Source: Ornatilinea sp.
GTDB lineage: Bacteria; Chloroflexota; Anaerolineae; Anaerolineales; Anaerolineaceae
Length of the DNA stretch: 64,000 bases
Direction of reading: 5' to 3'
Assembly (NCBI GenBank): GCA_018433975.1
Contig: JAHDQE010000048.1
Coordinates: forward strand, 1 to 64,000
In this document: in pieces, positions 1-8,714 of the stretch
Layout: every line of letters begins with the position of its first letter
Numbering within the stretch: position 1 is the stretch's first letter
Notes under the pieces: model-generated
Databases searched by the model: none
What the model was told of the DNA's origin: nothing
Seen by the model: only the letters and a program-made list of their open reading frames with translations
Program-made: the position numbers and the translations under genes

Positions 1-994
1 AGAGCGGAACACCGTTTAAGTATCGCTCCAGATTCTCGGTGAAAAGCTCCACCGCACGCTCTTTATAATATCCGCTCGCACCGGCAATATGCGGAGAGAC
101 GATCACATTGGGCTGCTGCCACAATGGGTCATCCGCGGGGAGCGGCTCCTCCGGGAACACATCCAGCGCCGCTCCCGCAAGTTTCCCGTTTTTTAACGCA
201 TCCAGCAGCGCTTTCTGGTCCACAATTCCGCCCCGGCTGACATCCACAAGATATGCCGAGGGTTTCATCGCCGCAAATTCCTCTCTCCCAATCAAATTCT
301 CTGTCTCGGGAGTTAATGGCAGCGTGATTACAACGAAGTCACATTCGCGGAACATCGAGCGCACAGCCTGAACAGGGTAAAGCCGGTGGAACAGATCCCC
401 CTCAGGATCTCCTAAACCTTCCGGGGTATAGCCGGTATCCTGCGGGTGCATCACATCGTTTTTAGCCGCCAGCACTTTTACACCCAGCGGTCCCAATAAA
501 CGGGCGGTCTCTCTGCCCACACTGCCATAACCTACAATCCCTACCGTGCTCCCGCGCAGTTCAAATGGCTGGAATCTGGACCACTTATCTTCCGGCCAAT
601 TTTGGTTCGTCTGGTGAGAGAACATCTCCGGCAAATGATGCCCCAACGCCAGCATCATGGTCAAAATATATTCGGCCATTTGGGGCATTGAAGCACCGCT
701 CAGCGTTGTAAACATCAGGTCCGGCTTTTCGACAATGGGGGAATTCTGTAAAAATTCTACCCCTGCGTAGTCGAATTGAATCCACTTCAGCAAAGGTACC
801 TGATCCGGCTCGGGAATCACAAAGTCGGTATAAAGGATTTCTGCTTTCGCCCACACTTCGGATGGGATCCCTTTTGGATCATTGGTGGGTTTTACGTTAA
901 CCTGCAGCCGGGGAGAAACATCCCGGATTTTTTGAATCAAAGGTTCCGAAAACGGAATCGTAACCAGCACTTCAACACTATCCGTATCCGCCAT
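1..994 (-). CDS. D-isomer specific 2-hydroxyacid dehydrogenase (3' end outside window)
   Basis: NAD-dependent 2-hydroxyacid dehydrogenase, which interconverts a 2-keto acid and its D-2-hydroxy acid in the cytosol. About 331 residues are visible, reading off the left edge, so only the last few residues are missing. The Rossmann motif VGIVGYGSVGRETARLL lies in the middle. The usual catalytic set follows: Arg in SRGGIVDQ, Glu in FPEEPLP and His in SPHIAG. There are two adjacent ATG codons; the second (994) has AGGAG at a better spacing. It lies about 50 bp behind the small membrane protein gene on the same strand and may share its transcript. The substrate cannot be told; phosphoglycerate-dehydrogenase-like or glyoxylate/hydroxypyruvate-reductase-like activity are both possible. 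Confidence 0.9.
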   Translation of the reverse strand, partial: MADTDSVEVLVTIPFSEPLIQKIRDVSPRLQVNVKPTNDPKGIPSEVWAKAEILYTDFVIPEPDQVPLLKWIQFDYAGVEFLQNSPIVEKPDLMFTTLSGASMPQMAEYILTMMLALGHHLPEMFSHQTNQNWPEDKWSRFQPFELRGSTVGIVGYGSVGRETARLLGPLGVKVLAAKNDVMHPQDTGYTPEGLGDPEGDLFHRLYPVQAVRSMFRECDFVVITLPLTPETENLIGREEFAAMKPSAYLVDVSRGGIVDQKALLDALKNGKLAGAALDVFPEEPLPADDPLWQQPNVIVSPHIAGASGYYKERAVELFTENLERYLNGVPL

Positions 995-1046
995 CATGAT
1001 CTCCTTTCAGCCATCCCTCTGCCGGTTGGCCTTCTGCCAGCCGGTC

Positions 1047-1304
1047 CTATTTTTTCTTTTGGCGTTTCTGCCTTCTCTCCAGGTTCTTTTGCCGGATGCG
1101 CTTAATAAAACGGAACCGCCCCGAAGATTCTGAAGCAGGTAATGGATTCTTCCATTTTATCAGCACACCTGCCACAATCACCAGGGCACCCCACAACAAG
1201 AATTTAATCTGGGGGACGTCGGCCATATCCGAAAACAGAAAAAGGGTGGAGAGGATCAGCCCGACAAACAATAAAAAAGTTCCAACGCGGTTCCAAAAAT
1301 TCAT
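1047..1304 (-). CDS. Small two-helix membrane protein, unknown function
   Basis: An 85-residue protein with two hydrophobic segments (about residues 7-24 and 33-49, the second ending LVIVAGVLIKW). A very basic C-terminal tail of alternating Arg/Lys/Gln (KRIRQKNLERRQKRQKKK) should stay in the cytoplasm by the positive-inside rule. I do not recognise a family. It precedes the 2-hydroxyacid dehydrogenase on the same strand. An overlapping plus-strand open frame is less protein-like. The hydrophobic pattern and terminal basic tail support a real gene, but the ribosome-binding site is weak. Confidence 0.55.
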   Translation of the reverse strand: MNFWNRVGTFLLFVGLILSTLFLFSDMADVPQIKFLLWGALVIVAGVLIKWKNPLPASESSGRFRFIKRIRQKNLERRQKRQKKK

Positions 1305-1344
1305 GGTTTCAAATCATTTCTATTCATACCGGTTCACGTATAAA

Positions 1345-1375
1345 ACATCCTCAACCGATAATAGGTATCGGTTGA
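1345..1375 (-). terminator. Hairpin downstream of P5C dehydrogenase gene
   Basis: Perfect 10-bp inverted repeat TCAACCGATA (1351-1360) / TATCGGTTGA (1366-1375) with a 5-nt loop. In the minus direction it is followed by a modest T-rich stretch (GATGTTTTAT). It lies about 40 bp after the dehydrogenase stop and fits a rho-independent terminator, although the T tract is weak. Confidence 0.55.
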
Positions 1376-1411
1376 GAATGAAAAACCGGATAAAGTACAT
1401 CCACAGCCGGA

Positions 1412-2998
1412 TTACGCTTTACGGATCACCGTCCTGACCTGCTCGTGCATATAGGTCTGCAAATAGTAGGGGCCGCCCGCGTTCTTTCCGGTCGCTCCGG
1501 AGGCTTTCCAGCCGCCAAACGGCTGGAATCCCGGCCAGGCTCCCGTGGTGGCGCCCTGCGGCCGGTTCACGTAATTGACTCCTGCCTGAATTTTATCAAA
1601 GAACCATTCACCTTCTTCTTCCGTTCCGTAAAATCCGGCCGTCAGACCGTAATCCACACGGTTCGCGATCTCCATGGCTTCTTCAAGGTTTTCCACCTTC
1701 CCGATGGTCGTAATCGGCAGGAACATCTCCTGCTTCCAGAGGCGGTGCTCAAAGGGCAGGTCCACAACCAGAGTGGGTTCGCAGAAATACCCTCTTACGA
1801 GTTCGCTGTCTTTCAGCGTTTTCCCGCCCACAATGATCTTTCCATCACGGCCAAGCTCTTCACAAAAAGCCTGGTAATCCCGGTAAGACGACCGGTTCAC
1901 CACCGGGCCCAGAAAGACCTGGCGGTCCGTTGGGTCTCCTATCGACAGTTTTTGAGTCAGAGCCAGGACACGCTCCACAACCTGGTCATATACCGGGGCT
2001 TCAACCAGCACCCGTGAACAGGCGGAGCATTTTTGGCCCTGCAATCCAAAAGCGGAGCGCACAATCCCGGCTGCGGCGGCTTCAATATCGGCGTTTTTGG
2101 AGACAATCGCCGGATTCTTCCCGCCCAACTCCAGGATGATCGGGCGCACATACTTGCCGTTGGCAAAGGCCCGGTAAATCCCCATGCCGACCTCATAAGA
2201 ACCGGTAAAAGTAACGCCGTCCACTTCGGGGCTGTCCACCAGAGCCTGCCCCAATGTACTGCCCGGACCGGTCACGAAATTCACCACACCATCCGGGATG
2301 CCCGCATCCCGCAGACAATCCACCAGCAGGCGGGGCGTCCAGGGGGTGTCGCTGGCCGGTTTGATCACGACCGTGTTGCCTGCCGCCAAAGCGTGGCCTA
2401 CCGGCCCGCCCGTCAATGCGCCGGGGAAATTGAAAGGACTGATTACCAGCCAGACCCCATAAGGCCGCAAAACGGAAATATTGGAAGATTCATACCCCTG
2501 CAGTGGGTCGGATTGCATCTGCGCGACGAACCCCCTGTTGGCTTCCATCTGATCACATGCAAATCGGAATAGGTCGGCCGCCTCGGCGATGTCGCCCAGC
2601 GATTCCATCCGGTTCTTCCCGACTTCCAGAGAAAGCACAGCGGCCATCTCAAAAACGCGTTCGTTAATTAAATTCGCAGCTCTCCGGACCAGTGCCACCC
2701 GGTCCTGCCAGGGGGTATGGCTCCACTCGGGGAACGCTTTTCTCGCAGCGGCCAATGCATCCGCGGCATCCTGCGCCGACCCTTTCTGGAAAGTTCCCAG
2801 CAGGATTTCTGTATCAATTGGAGAGCGGTCTTCCAGTTTTTCCTCAACAAACCGGTCCTGCCCCCCGATGAACAGGCCATGGTCTTTTCCTAATTCCGAT
2901 TTCACTTTCTTCAAAGCTTCTTCAAACCGGGTATGTAATTCCTCAGGTGGATTATACATGGTTGAATAAGTTAATTTGAACGCAGTACTCCCTGACAT
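1412..2998 (-). CDS. L-glutamate gamma-semialdehyde (1-pyrroline-5-carboxylate) dehydrogenase
   Basis: Aldehyde dehydrogenase superfamily enzyme of the P5C dehydrogenase group. It oxidises glutamate semialdehyde to glutamate with NAD+, the last step of proline or ornithine catabolism. The protein is 528 residues, the usual length for the single-domain form. The catalytic Cys324 sits in GQKCSACSR and the general base Glu290 in ILELGGKNP; the NAD-binding segment VVIKPASDTP is present. The start is set at MSGSTAF (2998) because GGAAGG lies 9 nt upstream; an in-frame ATG 27 nt earlier has no such site. No proline dehydrogenase partner is in the window. Downstream is a hairpin terminator. Confidence 0.93.
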   Translation of the reverse strand: MSGSTAFKLTYSTMYNPPEELHTRFEEALKKVKSELGKDHGLFIGGQDRFVEEKLEDRSPIDTEILLGTFQKGSAQDAADALAAARKAFPEWSHTPWQDRVALVRRAANLINERVFEMAAVLSLEVGKNRMESLGDIAEAADLFRFACDQMEANRGFVAQMQSDPLQGYESSNISVLRPYGVWLVISPFNFPGALTGGPVGHALAAGNTVVIKPASDTPWTPRLLVDCLRDAGIPDGVVNFVTGPGSTLGQALVDSPEVDGVTFTGSYEVGMGIYRAFANGKYVRPIILELGGKNPAIVSKNADIEAAAAGIVRSAFGLQGQKCSACSRVLVEAPVYDQVVERVLALTQKLSIGDPTDRQVFLGPVVNRSSYRDYQAFCEELGRDGKIIVGGKTLKDSELVRGYFCEPTLVVDLPFEHRLWKQEMFLPITTIGKVENLEEAMEIANRVDYGLTAGFYGTEEEGEWFFDKIQAGVNYVNRPQGATTGAWPGFQPFGGWKASGATGKNAGGPYYLQTYMHEQVRTVIRKA

Positions 2999-3183
2999 AG
3001 TGTTATTCCTTCCTTTTTTACGCAAAATTAATTTTCTTCAAAATCAGTTACGTAAGTCCAAAATTAAGTATAGCCGACTGGATAGAGCAAGTCAAAAGAG
3101 TATGGAATAATGTCTGCTGATTTGATGACCTTCAACACAGGCAGTTGCGCCGCTTTACGAATTGCGCTAAACTGAATATCATA

Positions 3184-3948
3184 ATGAGCGACTTTGCAAA
3201 GGTATTTATTGGCATTGATATCTCTACCCACCGGAATCCCTTCACTTACGCAGCATTCAACACAGAGCTGGAATTGATGGCGCTGGGCGGCGGAAAAAGT
3301 GAGGATGTTCTGGCTTTTGCCGCGGGGCAAAATGAAGCCTTCATCTGTGTCAACGCGCCTTACCAGCCCAACCAGGGATGGATGCAGCAGTTATCCCTGC
3401 GCCAGAGCCTTTTCCCCGACCTGGCTCCCGGGCGGTGGACCGACCTGAGAGTTGCCGAATACGAACTTTACCTGAAAGGCTTCCATCTCCCCCATACACC
3501 CCATGCAGTTGAAGAGAGTCCAAAATGGATGCGCTCCGGGTTTGAGATTTATCATCAGCTGGAAAACCTTGGGTATAAAAAATTTCCGGTCGAAGACACG
3601 GAAAGACAGTTCCTTGAAACTTCCACCGAAACAGCCTTTCAGGTCTGGATTGATGAGGGGAACCTTCTCAAAGCCAATACCCTTGAAGGCCGCCTTCAGC
3701 GGCAGCTCGTGCTATATATTTCCAACCTTCCTTTAGCCAATCCGTTGAAAATCTTTGAGGAAATCACCCGTCACAAATTGCTCCAGGGAATTATTCCCAC
3801 TGAAACCATCTACGCTTCCACGGAACTCAGCGCAATGACCGCCGCTTATATTGGATGGCTCGCGGGCACCAATCCCGATGCCCTCACGCTGTTTGGTAAA
3901 GAGGAAGAAGGCCGGATCGCTTTACCCAGGGAAGCCCTGTCGCTGTAA
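3184..3948 (+). CDS. DUF429 family protein
   Basis: A 254-residue protein of the DUF429 family, which has an RNase H-like fold predicted from sequence and no firmly assigned reaction. The features that suggest it are the opening FIGIDISTH with its acidic residue after beta-1, the conserved NAPYQPNQGW segment, and the R-x2-E-x2-L region (DLRVAEYELYLKG). The C-terminal part (TAAYIGWLAGTNPDAL) also matches the family pattern. The start is taken at MSDFAK; upstream ATG codons give a basic tail that does not look conserved, and no strong ribosome-binding site decides between them. Its 3' end overlaps the convergent next gene by 27 bp. Confidence 0.75.
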   Translation: MSDFAKVFIGIDISTHRNPFTYAAFNTELELMALGGGKSEDVLAFAAGQNEAFICVNAPYQPNQGWMQQLSLRQSLFPDLAPGRWTDLRVAEYELYLKGFHLPHTPHAVEESPKWMRSGFEIYHQLENLGYKKFPVEDTERQFLETSTETAFQVWIDEGNLLKANTLEGRLQRQLVLYISNLPLANPLKIFEEITRHKLLQGIIPTETIYASTELSAMTAAYIGWLAGTNPDALTLFGKEEEGRIALPREALSL

Positions 3949-4728
3949 GGTCTCTTTCCGGAAGTTTTCTTTCCCTGCTATCTCAACCCCCATAATTTCC
4001 AAATTAATCTGGTGTTCCGTTTTCAGCGTCCCCATCCGGACCCGTCCATCCGGAGGATACGCGGCGAACTGGTTATCTACCCACAACACCAGTCCCATTT
4101 TTCCCCTCGGCACAATATTCGTGGAAAAAGCCGGGCCGCCATCCACAGAAAAATGGACCGCGTCCGGTTCCCATTCCAGACAATATTCGTGCCAGTCCGT
4201 TGTTGCGACCTCCAGCGCACAGGAATCCTCCCGGATCAGGCGGCGCGCTGTGCTGCGAAGCAGCCGGCTGGTCCGGGGTACCGTCAACAGCGGCAGCAAC
4301 GGCAGTCCCAGCCCCAGGAACGGGGGCGGGATCAAAGGAGAAGAAAAAACCGCCGCCAGGAACCCGTTGGCCGGAAGGTCATCCCGGAAGGAAAGATAAT
4401 TCTCCGCTCCGGCGAAAAAGAACCAGGCCGCGTTGGGCAGCGCGGGCAGCCGGCGTGAGGTGCCGCCGATCCCAAAGCTGAAATTAAAAGGATCGTTCCA
4501 CAGACCAAAACCCCACGTACCGGGAATATCCGCGTGGGATACTTTCGCGCGCAGTTTCAACCGGAATGGCGGCTGCCACAGGAAATCCTTGCGCCTCCGG
4601 TGCAGATAATCATCCAGTTGGGCCCAGCGGTATTCGCCCTCCGGACCTGGAGGTAGGGCCAAATCCCAGTCCGAGGGGCCGGACCGGCGCACTTCTGCGC
4701 TGGGGGTGGTACGGGGATGCAGTTCCAT
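3922..4728 (-). CDS. Glycoside-hydrolase-16-like / concanavalin-fold protein
   Basis: A 268-residue protein with no signal peptide. The segments TWGFGLWNDPF, the run around AAWFFFAGAENYLSF, and the pair WHEYCLEWEPDAVHFSVDGG resemble the beta-sandwich of laminarinase-type (GH16) or related polysaccharide-lyase folds. The W-x4-W...F.VDG part is the usual marker. The classical ExDxE catalytic triad was not seen, so enzymatic activity is doubtful. The start is set at the ATG at 4728, with GAGGAG 10 nt upstream; a TTG at 4746 would extend it by six residues. Its 3' end overlaps the convergent DUF429 gene. Confidence 0.5.
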   Translation of the reverse strand: MELHPRTTPSAEVRRSGPSDWDLALPPGPEGEYRWAQLDDYLHRRRKDFLWQPPFRLKLRAKVSHADIPGTWGFGLWNDPFNFSFGIGGTSRRLPALPNAAWFFFAGAENYLSFRDDLPANGFLAAVFSSPLIPPPFLGLGLPLLPLLTVPRTSRLLRSTARRLIREDSCALEVATTDWHEYCLEWEPDAVHFSVDGGPAFSTNIVPRGKMGLVLWVDNQFAAYPPDGRVRMGTLKTEHQINLEIMGVEIAGKENFRKETLQRQGFPG

Positions 4729-4795
4729 CTTTCCAAAGCTCCTCAAAGCATAAACATTCTGAATTCATTTTACAGGATTCACCGGCGGTTGGGGA

Positions 4796-4830
4796 CTAAA
4801 AAGCTCCCCTGCACAGAAACGCAGGGGAGC
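4796..4830 (-). terminator. Rho-independent terminator after the serS operon
   Basis: Perfect inverted repeat GCTCCCCTGC (4803-4812) / GCAGGGGAGC (4821-4830), loop of 8 nt, followed in the minus direction by TTTTTAG. It ends the serS-DUF456 transcript. Confidence 0.88.
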
Positions 4831-4856
4831 CTGATGCTTATCGGATGAGATACAAT

Positions 4857-5354
4857 TTATCTAAAAACAAATTCTCCCAATATCCAGAGCACAATCATCA
4901 CAATGCCAATTCCAAACCTCGCCAGCACAGCCCATCCGCAGCCCATTGCCATGCTGGTTGTCGAATCCAGCGCCTGTCGCCAGTCTTTCAAGCGGATAAA
5001 TTCCACAAGGAATAATACCAGCAGCGCGCCAATTAACCCGCCAAATGGAGGCCAGACAAAGCTTCCGATCAGTCCGGCCAGGAGAGACGCGCCAATCGCC
5101 AGCCAGCTGGCACCTTTGGCCCGCGCGCTGCCTCCCATCAGGACATTATCTACCAGGTTTCCCCCGATCATCAGGAGAGTCATCAGCACAAACAGGACGA
5201 TCCTCGTTACGTCAAACCCGGTTACCACATAATAAACCAGCGCCGGTATCCAGATAATCACCAGACCCGGCAGAGCCGGGATCAACAGAGTCAGGAGCCC
5301 GGCAATCATCACCGCCAGCACCAGGCTCTGAAACGCAGCAGTTCCTATATCCAC
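4857..5354 (-). CDS. DUF456 domain membrane protein
   Basis: A 165-residue integral membrane protein with about five hydrophobic segments. Glycine-rich turns (LIPALPGLVIIWIPAL, GSFVWPPFGGLIGALL) are typical of DUF456 proteins. The function of the family is unknown. The start is taken as the GTG at 5354, which has GAGG 8 nt upstream. That GAGG overlaps the serS stop, leaving a 10-bp gap between the two genes, so the pair is cotranscribed and probably translationally linked. A longer GTG start at 5393 would overlap serS and lacks a ribosome-binding site. Confidence 0.8.
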   Translation of the reverse strand: MDIGTAAFQSLVLAVMIAGLLTLLIPALPGLVIIWIPALVYYVVTGFDVTRIVLFVLMTLLMIGGNLVDNVLMGGSARAKGASWLAIGASLLAGLIGSFVWPPFGGLIGALLVLFLVEFIRLKDWRQALDSTTSMAMGCGWAVLARFGIGIVMIVLWILGEFVFR

Positions 5355-5364
5355 AGAGATAACC

Positions 5365-6639
5365 TCATTCCGGCCGGATAACGCTGACCCCACCCATCCA
5401 CGGGCGGAGCACTTCAGGCACCACGATCGAACCGTCGGCCTGCTGGTAGTTTTCCATCACGGCAATCAAGGTCCGGGGCAGCCCCAGGCCGGAACCGTTC
5501 AAAGTATGCACAAGCTGCGGCTTTCCGCCGTCTTCGGGGCGATATCGGATATTTGCCCGCCGGGCCTGGAAATCGCCCACATTGGAGACCGATGAAACTT
5601 CCAGCCATTCGCCGCAGCCCGGAGCCCAGACCTCAACATCATAAGTGATCTGCGCGTTAAACCCAAGGTCTCCGGTGCACAGTTGAAGGATGCGGTAAGT
5701 CAGGCCCAATTCCCTACAGGTTTGTTCGGCATCTGCCAGCATCTTTTCAAGCTCGCGTTGAGAATCTTCGGGCTTGCTGAAAATATACATTTCCACTTTA
5801 TCAAACTGGTGGCCGCGTTTGATCCCGCGCACGTCTCGCCCGGCGCTCATTTTTTCACGCCGGAAACAGGCCGTATAGGCCGTGTACCGCAGCGGAAGGT
5901 CTTCTTCCGGAAGGATTTCCTCCATGTGAAGCCCCGTGAGTGGGACTTCTGCCGTCGGCACCATCCAGCGGTCTTCCTCATGGTCGTGGTACAGGTTATC
6001 CACAAACTTTGGCAGTTGGCCGGAAGCAAACAGCGTGCTTTCTTTGACCATGAACGGCGTGTATTTTTCGAGATAACCCTGCCGGCTGTGAAGATCGAGC
6101 ATCCAGGAAATCAATGCCCGCTGCAGCCGTGCACCCGCTCCGCTGAGCACGTAGAACCGGGAGCCGGTAATTTTTACACCCTGATCAAAATTAATGATCC
6201 CCAGGTTGGGGCCCAGGTCCCAGTGGGGCTGAGGCTCAAAATCAAAGCTGGGAATTTCGCCTACCGTTTTGACAACAACGTTTTCGCTTTCATCTTTTCC
6301 AAGCGGAGTCTGGTCGCCGGGGAAATTAGGGATACCTGCAACCAGATTGGTAAGTTCCGCATCTACACCACGGACTTCTTCATCTAATTCGGCAATCCGG
6401 TCTCCCACCCCGCGCATGGCTTCAATCTTTGCTTTACGCTCCGCAGGGTCTTTCATCTTCCCGATTTCTTTTGAGACTTTATTCCGTTCGGCTTTGAGGT
6501 TCTCCACTTCTACCAGCAGTTCCCTGCGTTTGACATCCAGGTTTACGACCTCGTCCACAATTGCGGTATCCATATTCCGCTTTCTTAAAGCCTCTCGAAC
6601 GAGCTCCGGATTTTCTCGAAATTTTACAATGTCTAACAT
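5365..6639 (-). CDS. serS: Seryl-tRNA synthetase
   Basis: Class II aminoacyl-tRNA synthetase that charges tRNA-Ser (and tRNA-Sec, where present) with serine. At 424 residues it has the family length. Residues 1-110 form the coiled-coil tRNA-binding arm ([18 protein letters not shown] onward). The catalytic core follows with motif 2 ([25 protein letters not shown]) and motif 3 ([20 protein letters not shown]). It is preceded by a T-box leader and a strong promoter, so expression should rise when uncharged tRNA-Ser accumulates. It is cotranscribed with a DUF456 membrane protein. Confidence 0.98.
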   Translation of the reverse strand: MLDIVKFRENPELVREALRKRNMDTAIVDEVVNLDVKRRELLVEVENLKAERNKVSKEIGKMKDPAERKAKIEAMRGVGDRIAELDEEVRGVDAELTNLVAGIPNFPGDQTPLGKDESENVVVKTVGEIPSFDFEPQPHWDLGPNLGIINFDQGVKITGSRFYVLSGAGARLQRALISWMLDLHSRQGYLEKYTPFMVKESTLFASGQLPKFVDNLYHDHEEDRWMVPTAEVPLTGLHMEEILPEEDLPLRYTAYTACFRREKMSAGRDVRGIKRGHQFDKVEMYIFSKPEDSQRELEKMLADAEQTCRELGLTYRILQLCTGDLGFNAQITYDVEVWAPGCGEWLEVSSVSNVGDFQARRANIRYRPEDGGKPQLVHTLNGSGLGLPRTLIAVMENYQQADGSIVVPEVLRPWMGGVSVIRPE

Positions 6640-6663
6640 TTCTCACACTCCCAAAGTAAATGA

Positions 6664-6936
6664 TAAAAAAGCATCCCTCTCGCGCAGGACGAGAGGGATG
6701 CCTCGTGGTACCACCTGCTTTTGCCGGGGATCTGTTCTTGATTCCCAAAGCCTCTTTGGCGATAACGGGCGCCGCCGTCCCTCTTACGATGAGAACCATT
6801 TCATCCCTGCAAGGGCTGCCCACCTTATGGTGTCCGGGGTGGATTTCATCGGACTCATGCCAGTTCACACCTGATCCTGGCTCTCTGAAAATCAATCGGA
6901 TTACTTAATCCCGGGTTGGCATTTCTATTTTGAATT
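6664..6936 (-). promoter_or_regulatory. T-box riboswitch in the serS leader
   Basis: The serS leader carries the T-box consensus AGGTGGTACCACG (minus strand, 6716-6704). It is followed by a strong terminator: GCATCCCTCTCG / CGAGAGGGATGC (6690-6701 and 6671-6682) and a run of six T (6665-6670). The TGG of the T-box would pair with the NCCA end of uncharged tRNA and form the antiterminator. The stretch 6720-6936 should fold as stem I to III. Two UCC (Ser) triplets, at 6841-6843 and 6851-6853 read on the minus strand, are candidate specifier codons; I could not choose between them without folding. Its position upstream of serS supports a Ser-specific switch with transcriptional control. Confidence 0.9.
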
Positions 6937-6943
6937 TAAACGC

Positions 6944-6971
6944 ATTATACCTTTCAAACAAAAAATGTCAA
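6944..6971 (-). promoter_or_regulatory. serS promoter
   Basis: Consensus sigma70-type promoter on the minus strand: TTGACA (6971-6966), 16-bp spacer, TATAAT (6949-6944). It feeds the T-box leader. Confidence 0.85.
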
Positions 6972-6991
6972 GAAAGCTTGCCTGTAACTTC

Positions 6992-7669
6992 TCAATCCTT
7001 TGAATTGATATCCAGCCGGTAACCCACCCCGCGCACCGTTTTGATGTACCGGGGATGTCGGGGGTCTTCTTCCAGTGCCTGCCGTAGCCAGCTGATGTGC
7101 ACATCCAGTGTCCGGGTGTCTCCGGTGTATTCCGTTTCCCAGACGGCTTGAAATAATTCCGTCCGGTCAATCACCTCGCCCGGGCGTTCCATCAAAGCCT
7201 TCAACAGGTTCACCAAACGAGGCGTTAATTGTGCATGCCGGTTATAGCAGCGGACCCAGCGGTTTTCTTCTTCAAGACGCAGAGGGCCCACGACCAGCAA
7301 TTTACCCTCATCTGCCGGCAGCAAAGGACGGATTCGATTCAATAACTTTTGAATAGTAAACGGTTCAACCAGGACGGCATTGGCTTCAAAGTCATCCAGA
7401 GGGAGATTATTCTTCTCAAGTACCAGGATAATCGGCAGCACGTCATCCGTCTGCCGGATCGCTTTGCAAATTCTCCGGCCGCTGGTACGCATGGAGGCAG
7501 CATCCAGCAGAACCAGGTGGGGGTGGTGCTTTTCCAGATGGGCAAGAGCCATTTTTCCACTGGCGACACGGGTAACATTAAATCCTTTTTGTGTCAGTCC
7601 CGCAAAAAAAGAGGGTCTTTCGGCTCGTTTTCCTTCAATTAATAAAATCTTTGCGTTTTCCGGTGTCAA
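6992..7669 (-). CDS. OmpR-type response regulator with degenerate receiver
   Basis: A 225-residue protein with an N-terminal receiver-like domain (about 1-115) and a C-terminal winged helix (about 130-225) with the OmpR/PhoB signature RTLDVHISWLRQAL...IKTVRGVGYRL. The phosphorylatable Asp56 is kept (LVLLDAAS). The acidic pair after beta-1 is replaced by Glu12-Gly13, and the usual Lys of the KPF motif is Glu (LVEPFT). The conserved Ser/Thr after beta-4 is also absent. Classical phosphorelay control is therefore unlikely. No histidine kinase is adjacent. The start is taken as the TTG at 7669 with GGAG 8 nt upstream. Target genes are unknown. Confidence 0.85.
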   Translation of the reverse strand: MTPENAKILLIEGKRAERPSFFAGLTQKGFNVTRVASGKMALAHLEKHHPHLVLLDAASMRTSGRRICKAIRQTDDVLPIILVLEKNNLPLDDFEANAVLVEPFTIQKLLNRIRPLLPADEGKLLVVGPLRLEEENRWVRCYNRHAQLTPRLVNLLKALMERPGEVIDRTELFQAVWETEYTGDTRTLDVHISWLRQALEEDPRHPRYIKTVRGVGYRLDINSKD

Positions 7670-7960
7670 GAGACAATCTCCAAACAATTTGTAAAGTGAA
7701 AATGAATGAGTTTACGTCCTGAAACCAATGAATATTCAACTTGTTATTTAAATCAATTCGCGTTTAAAAAGCCGGAACCATTCACTAAACCCATATAAAT
7801 TGAATGGATTTACTATTATAGCAACTTTTCGCCCCTTGTGTCTTAGCAGCTATGAATTCATGAGGTCAGGGCACGACTTTTTAGAATGACTCTTTAACAT
7901 TTTCCATAAATATTATACACGAAAGTAGTCTCTACATTGTGCGAATATCAACGCTCAAAG
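7670..7960. other. AT-rich divergent intergenic region
   Basis: About 290 bp between the response regulator and the nuclease gene. It should hold the regulator's promoter. No hairpin with a T tract, tRNA or convincing short gene was seen. Confidence 0.4.
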
Positions 7961-7989
7961 TTGCACGCCACCAATCACCGTGTTAGAAT
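7961..7989 (+). promoter_or_regulatory. Probable promoter of the bifunctional nuclease gene
   Basis: TTGCAC (7961-7966), 17-bp spacer, TAGAAT (7984-7989), placing transcription start about 35 nt before the ATG at 8032. A ribosome-binding site GAGGAAG precedes that ATG. Confidence 0.6.
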
Positions 7990-8031
7990 ATATCAAACTG
8001 GCAAAAATGTTTTCCTGTGAGGAAGTGCTGA

Positions 8032-8637
8032 ATGTCTGATATGGTTGAAGTAGTCATTGATAGTTTAAGAGTAAGTCTCACAAACCAGCAAAGGATTGTC
8101 GTTCTGCGCGAGATCGGCATGGAACGCTACCTTCCGATCTGGATTGGCCCTTACGAAGCGGAATCGATCACAATCGCTTTGCAGGAAATTGAAGTAGCCA
8201 GACCGCAAACGCACGATTTGCTCAAGAATTTTTTGATTGAATTAAACGCTCGTCTGATCCGGGTGGAAGTCAGCAGCCTCGCAGATGATGTCTTTTACGG
8301 CAACCTCGTGGTTGAAGCCAATAATCAGATCGTTGATATTGACTCTCGCCCTTCGGATGCGTTGGCCCTCGCGGTCAGAGCTCACGTCCCGATCCTGGTC
8401 GCTCGCGATGTGATGGACAAAGCGGGGATCGTCCCTGAAAAGGACCTGGAGCCAGAAAGTGAAACCTCCGATTCGACAGCAGACAAATCGGAGGAGGGCG
8501 TACAAGAAGAAAACTCCGACCGGTTATCCATATTTGAAGACTTCCTTCAAAACCTGGAATCGGATGATCCCCCGGATGAATCCGAAGACGATATGGATGA
8601 GGATATGCCGGATGAGGATGACTCGGAAGAGGATTAA
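8032..8637 (+). CDS. Bifunctional nuclease (BFN, DUF151) family protein
   Basis: A 201-residue protein. Residues 1-135 match the BFN domain: MERYLPIWIGPYEAESI, NFLIELNARLIRVEVSSL and the SRPSDALALAVRAHVPI box. Family members have been reported to show DNase and RNase activity, but the physiological role is uncertain. The C-terminal 60 residues are almost all acidic or Ser (ending DEDMPDEDDSEED), a low-complexity tail that could bind basic partners. It is followed by its own terminator and then by dnaB, so it is probably a single-gene unit. Confidence 0.9.
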   Translation: MSDMVEVVIDSLRVSLTNQQRIVVLREIGMERYLPIWIGPYEAESITIALQEIEVARPQTHDLLKNFLIELNARLIRVEVSSLADDVFYGNLVVEANNQIVDIDSRPSDALALAVRAHVPILVARDVMDKAGIVPEKDLEPESETSDSTADKSEEGVQEENSDRLSIFEDFLQNLESDDPPDESEDDMDEDMPDEDDSEED

Positions 8638-8660
8638 ACCATCTTCAAACTGCAAACCAC

Positions 8661-8690
8661 ACCGGGGTTCATTGATCACCCCGGTTTTTT
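8661..8690 (+). terminator. Terminator after the BFN gene
   Basis: ACCGGGGT (8661-8668) / ACCCCGGT (8678-8685), 9-nt loop, followed directly by six T. Confidence 0.9.
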
Positions 8691-8714
8691 ATCATAAGAG
8701 CGATAAAACATTCA

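Noticed and set aside
2033..2572. Plus-strand open frame inside the P5C dehydrogenase gene
   Set aside because: Antisense shadow of a well-conserved gene; no family resemblance and unlikely composition. The same holds for long antisense frames within clpB, serS, eno and dnaB.
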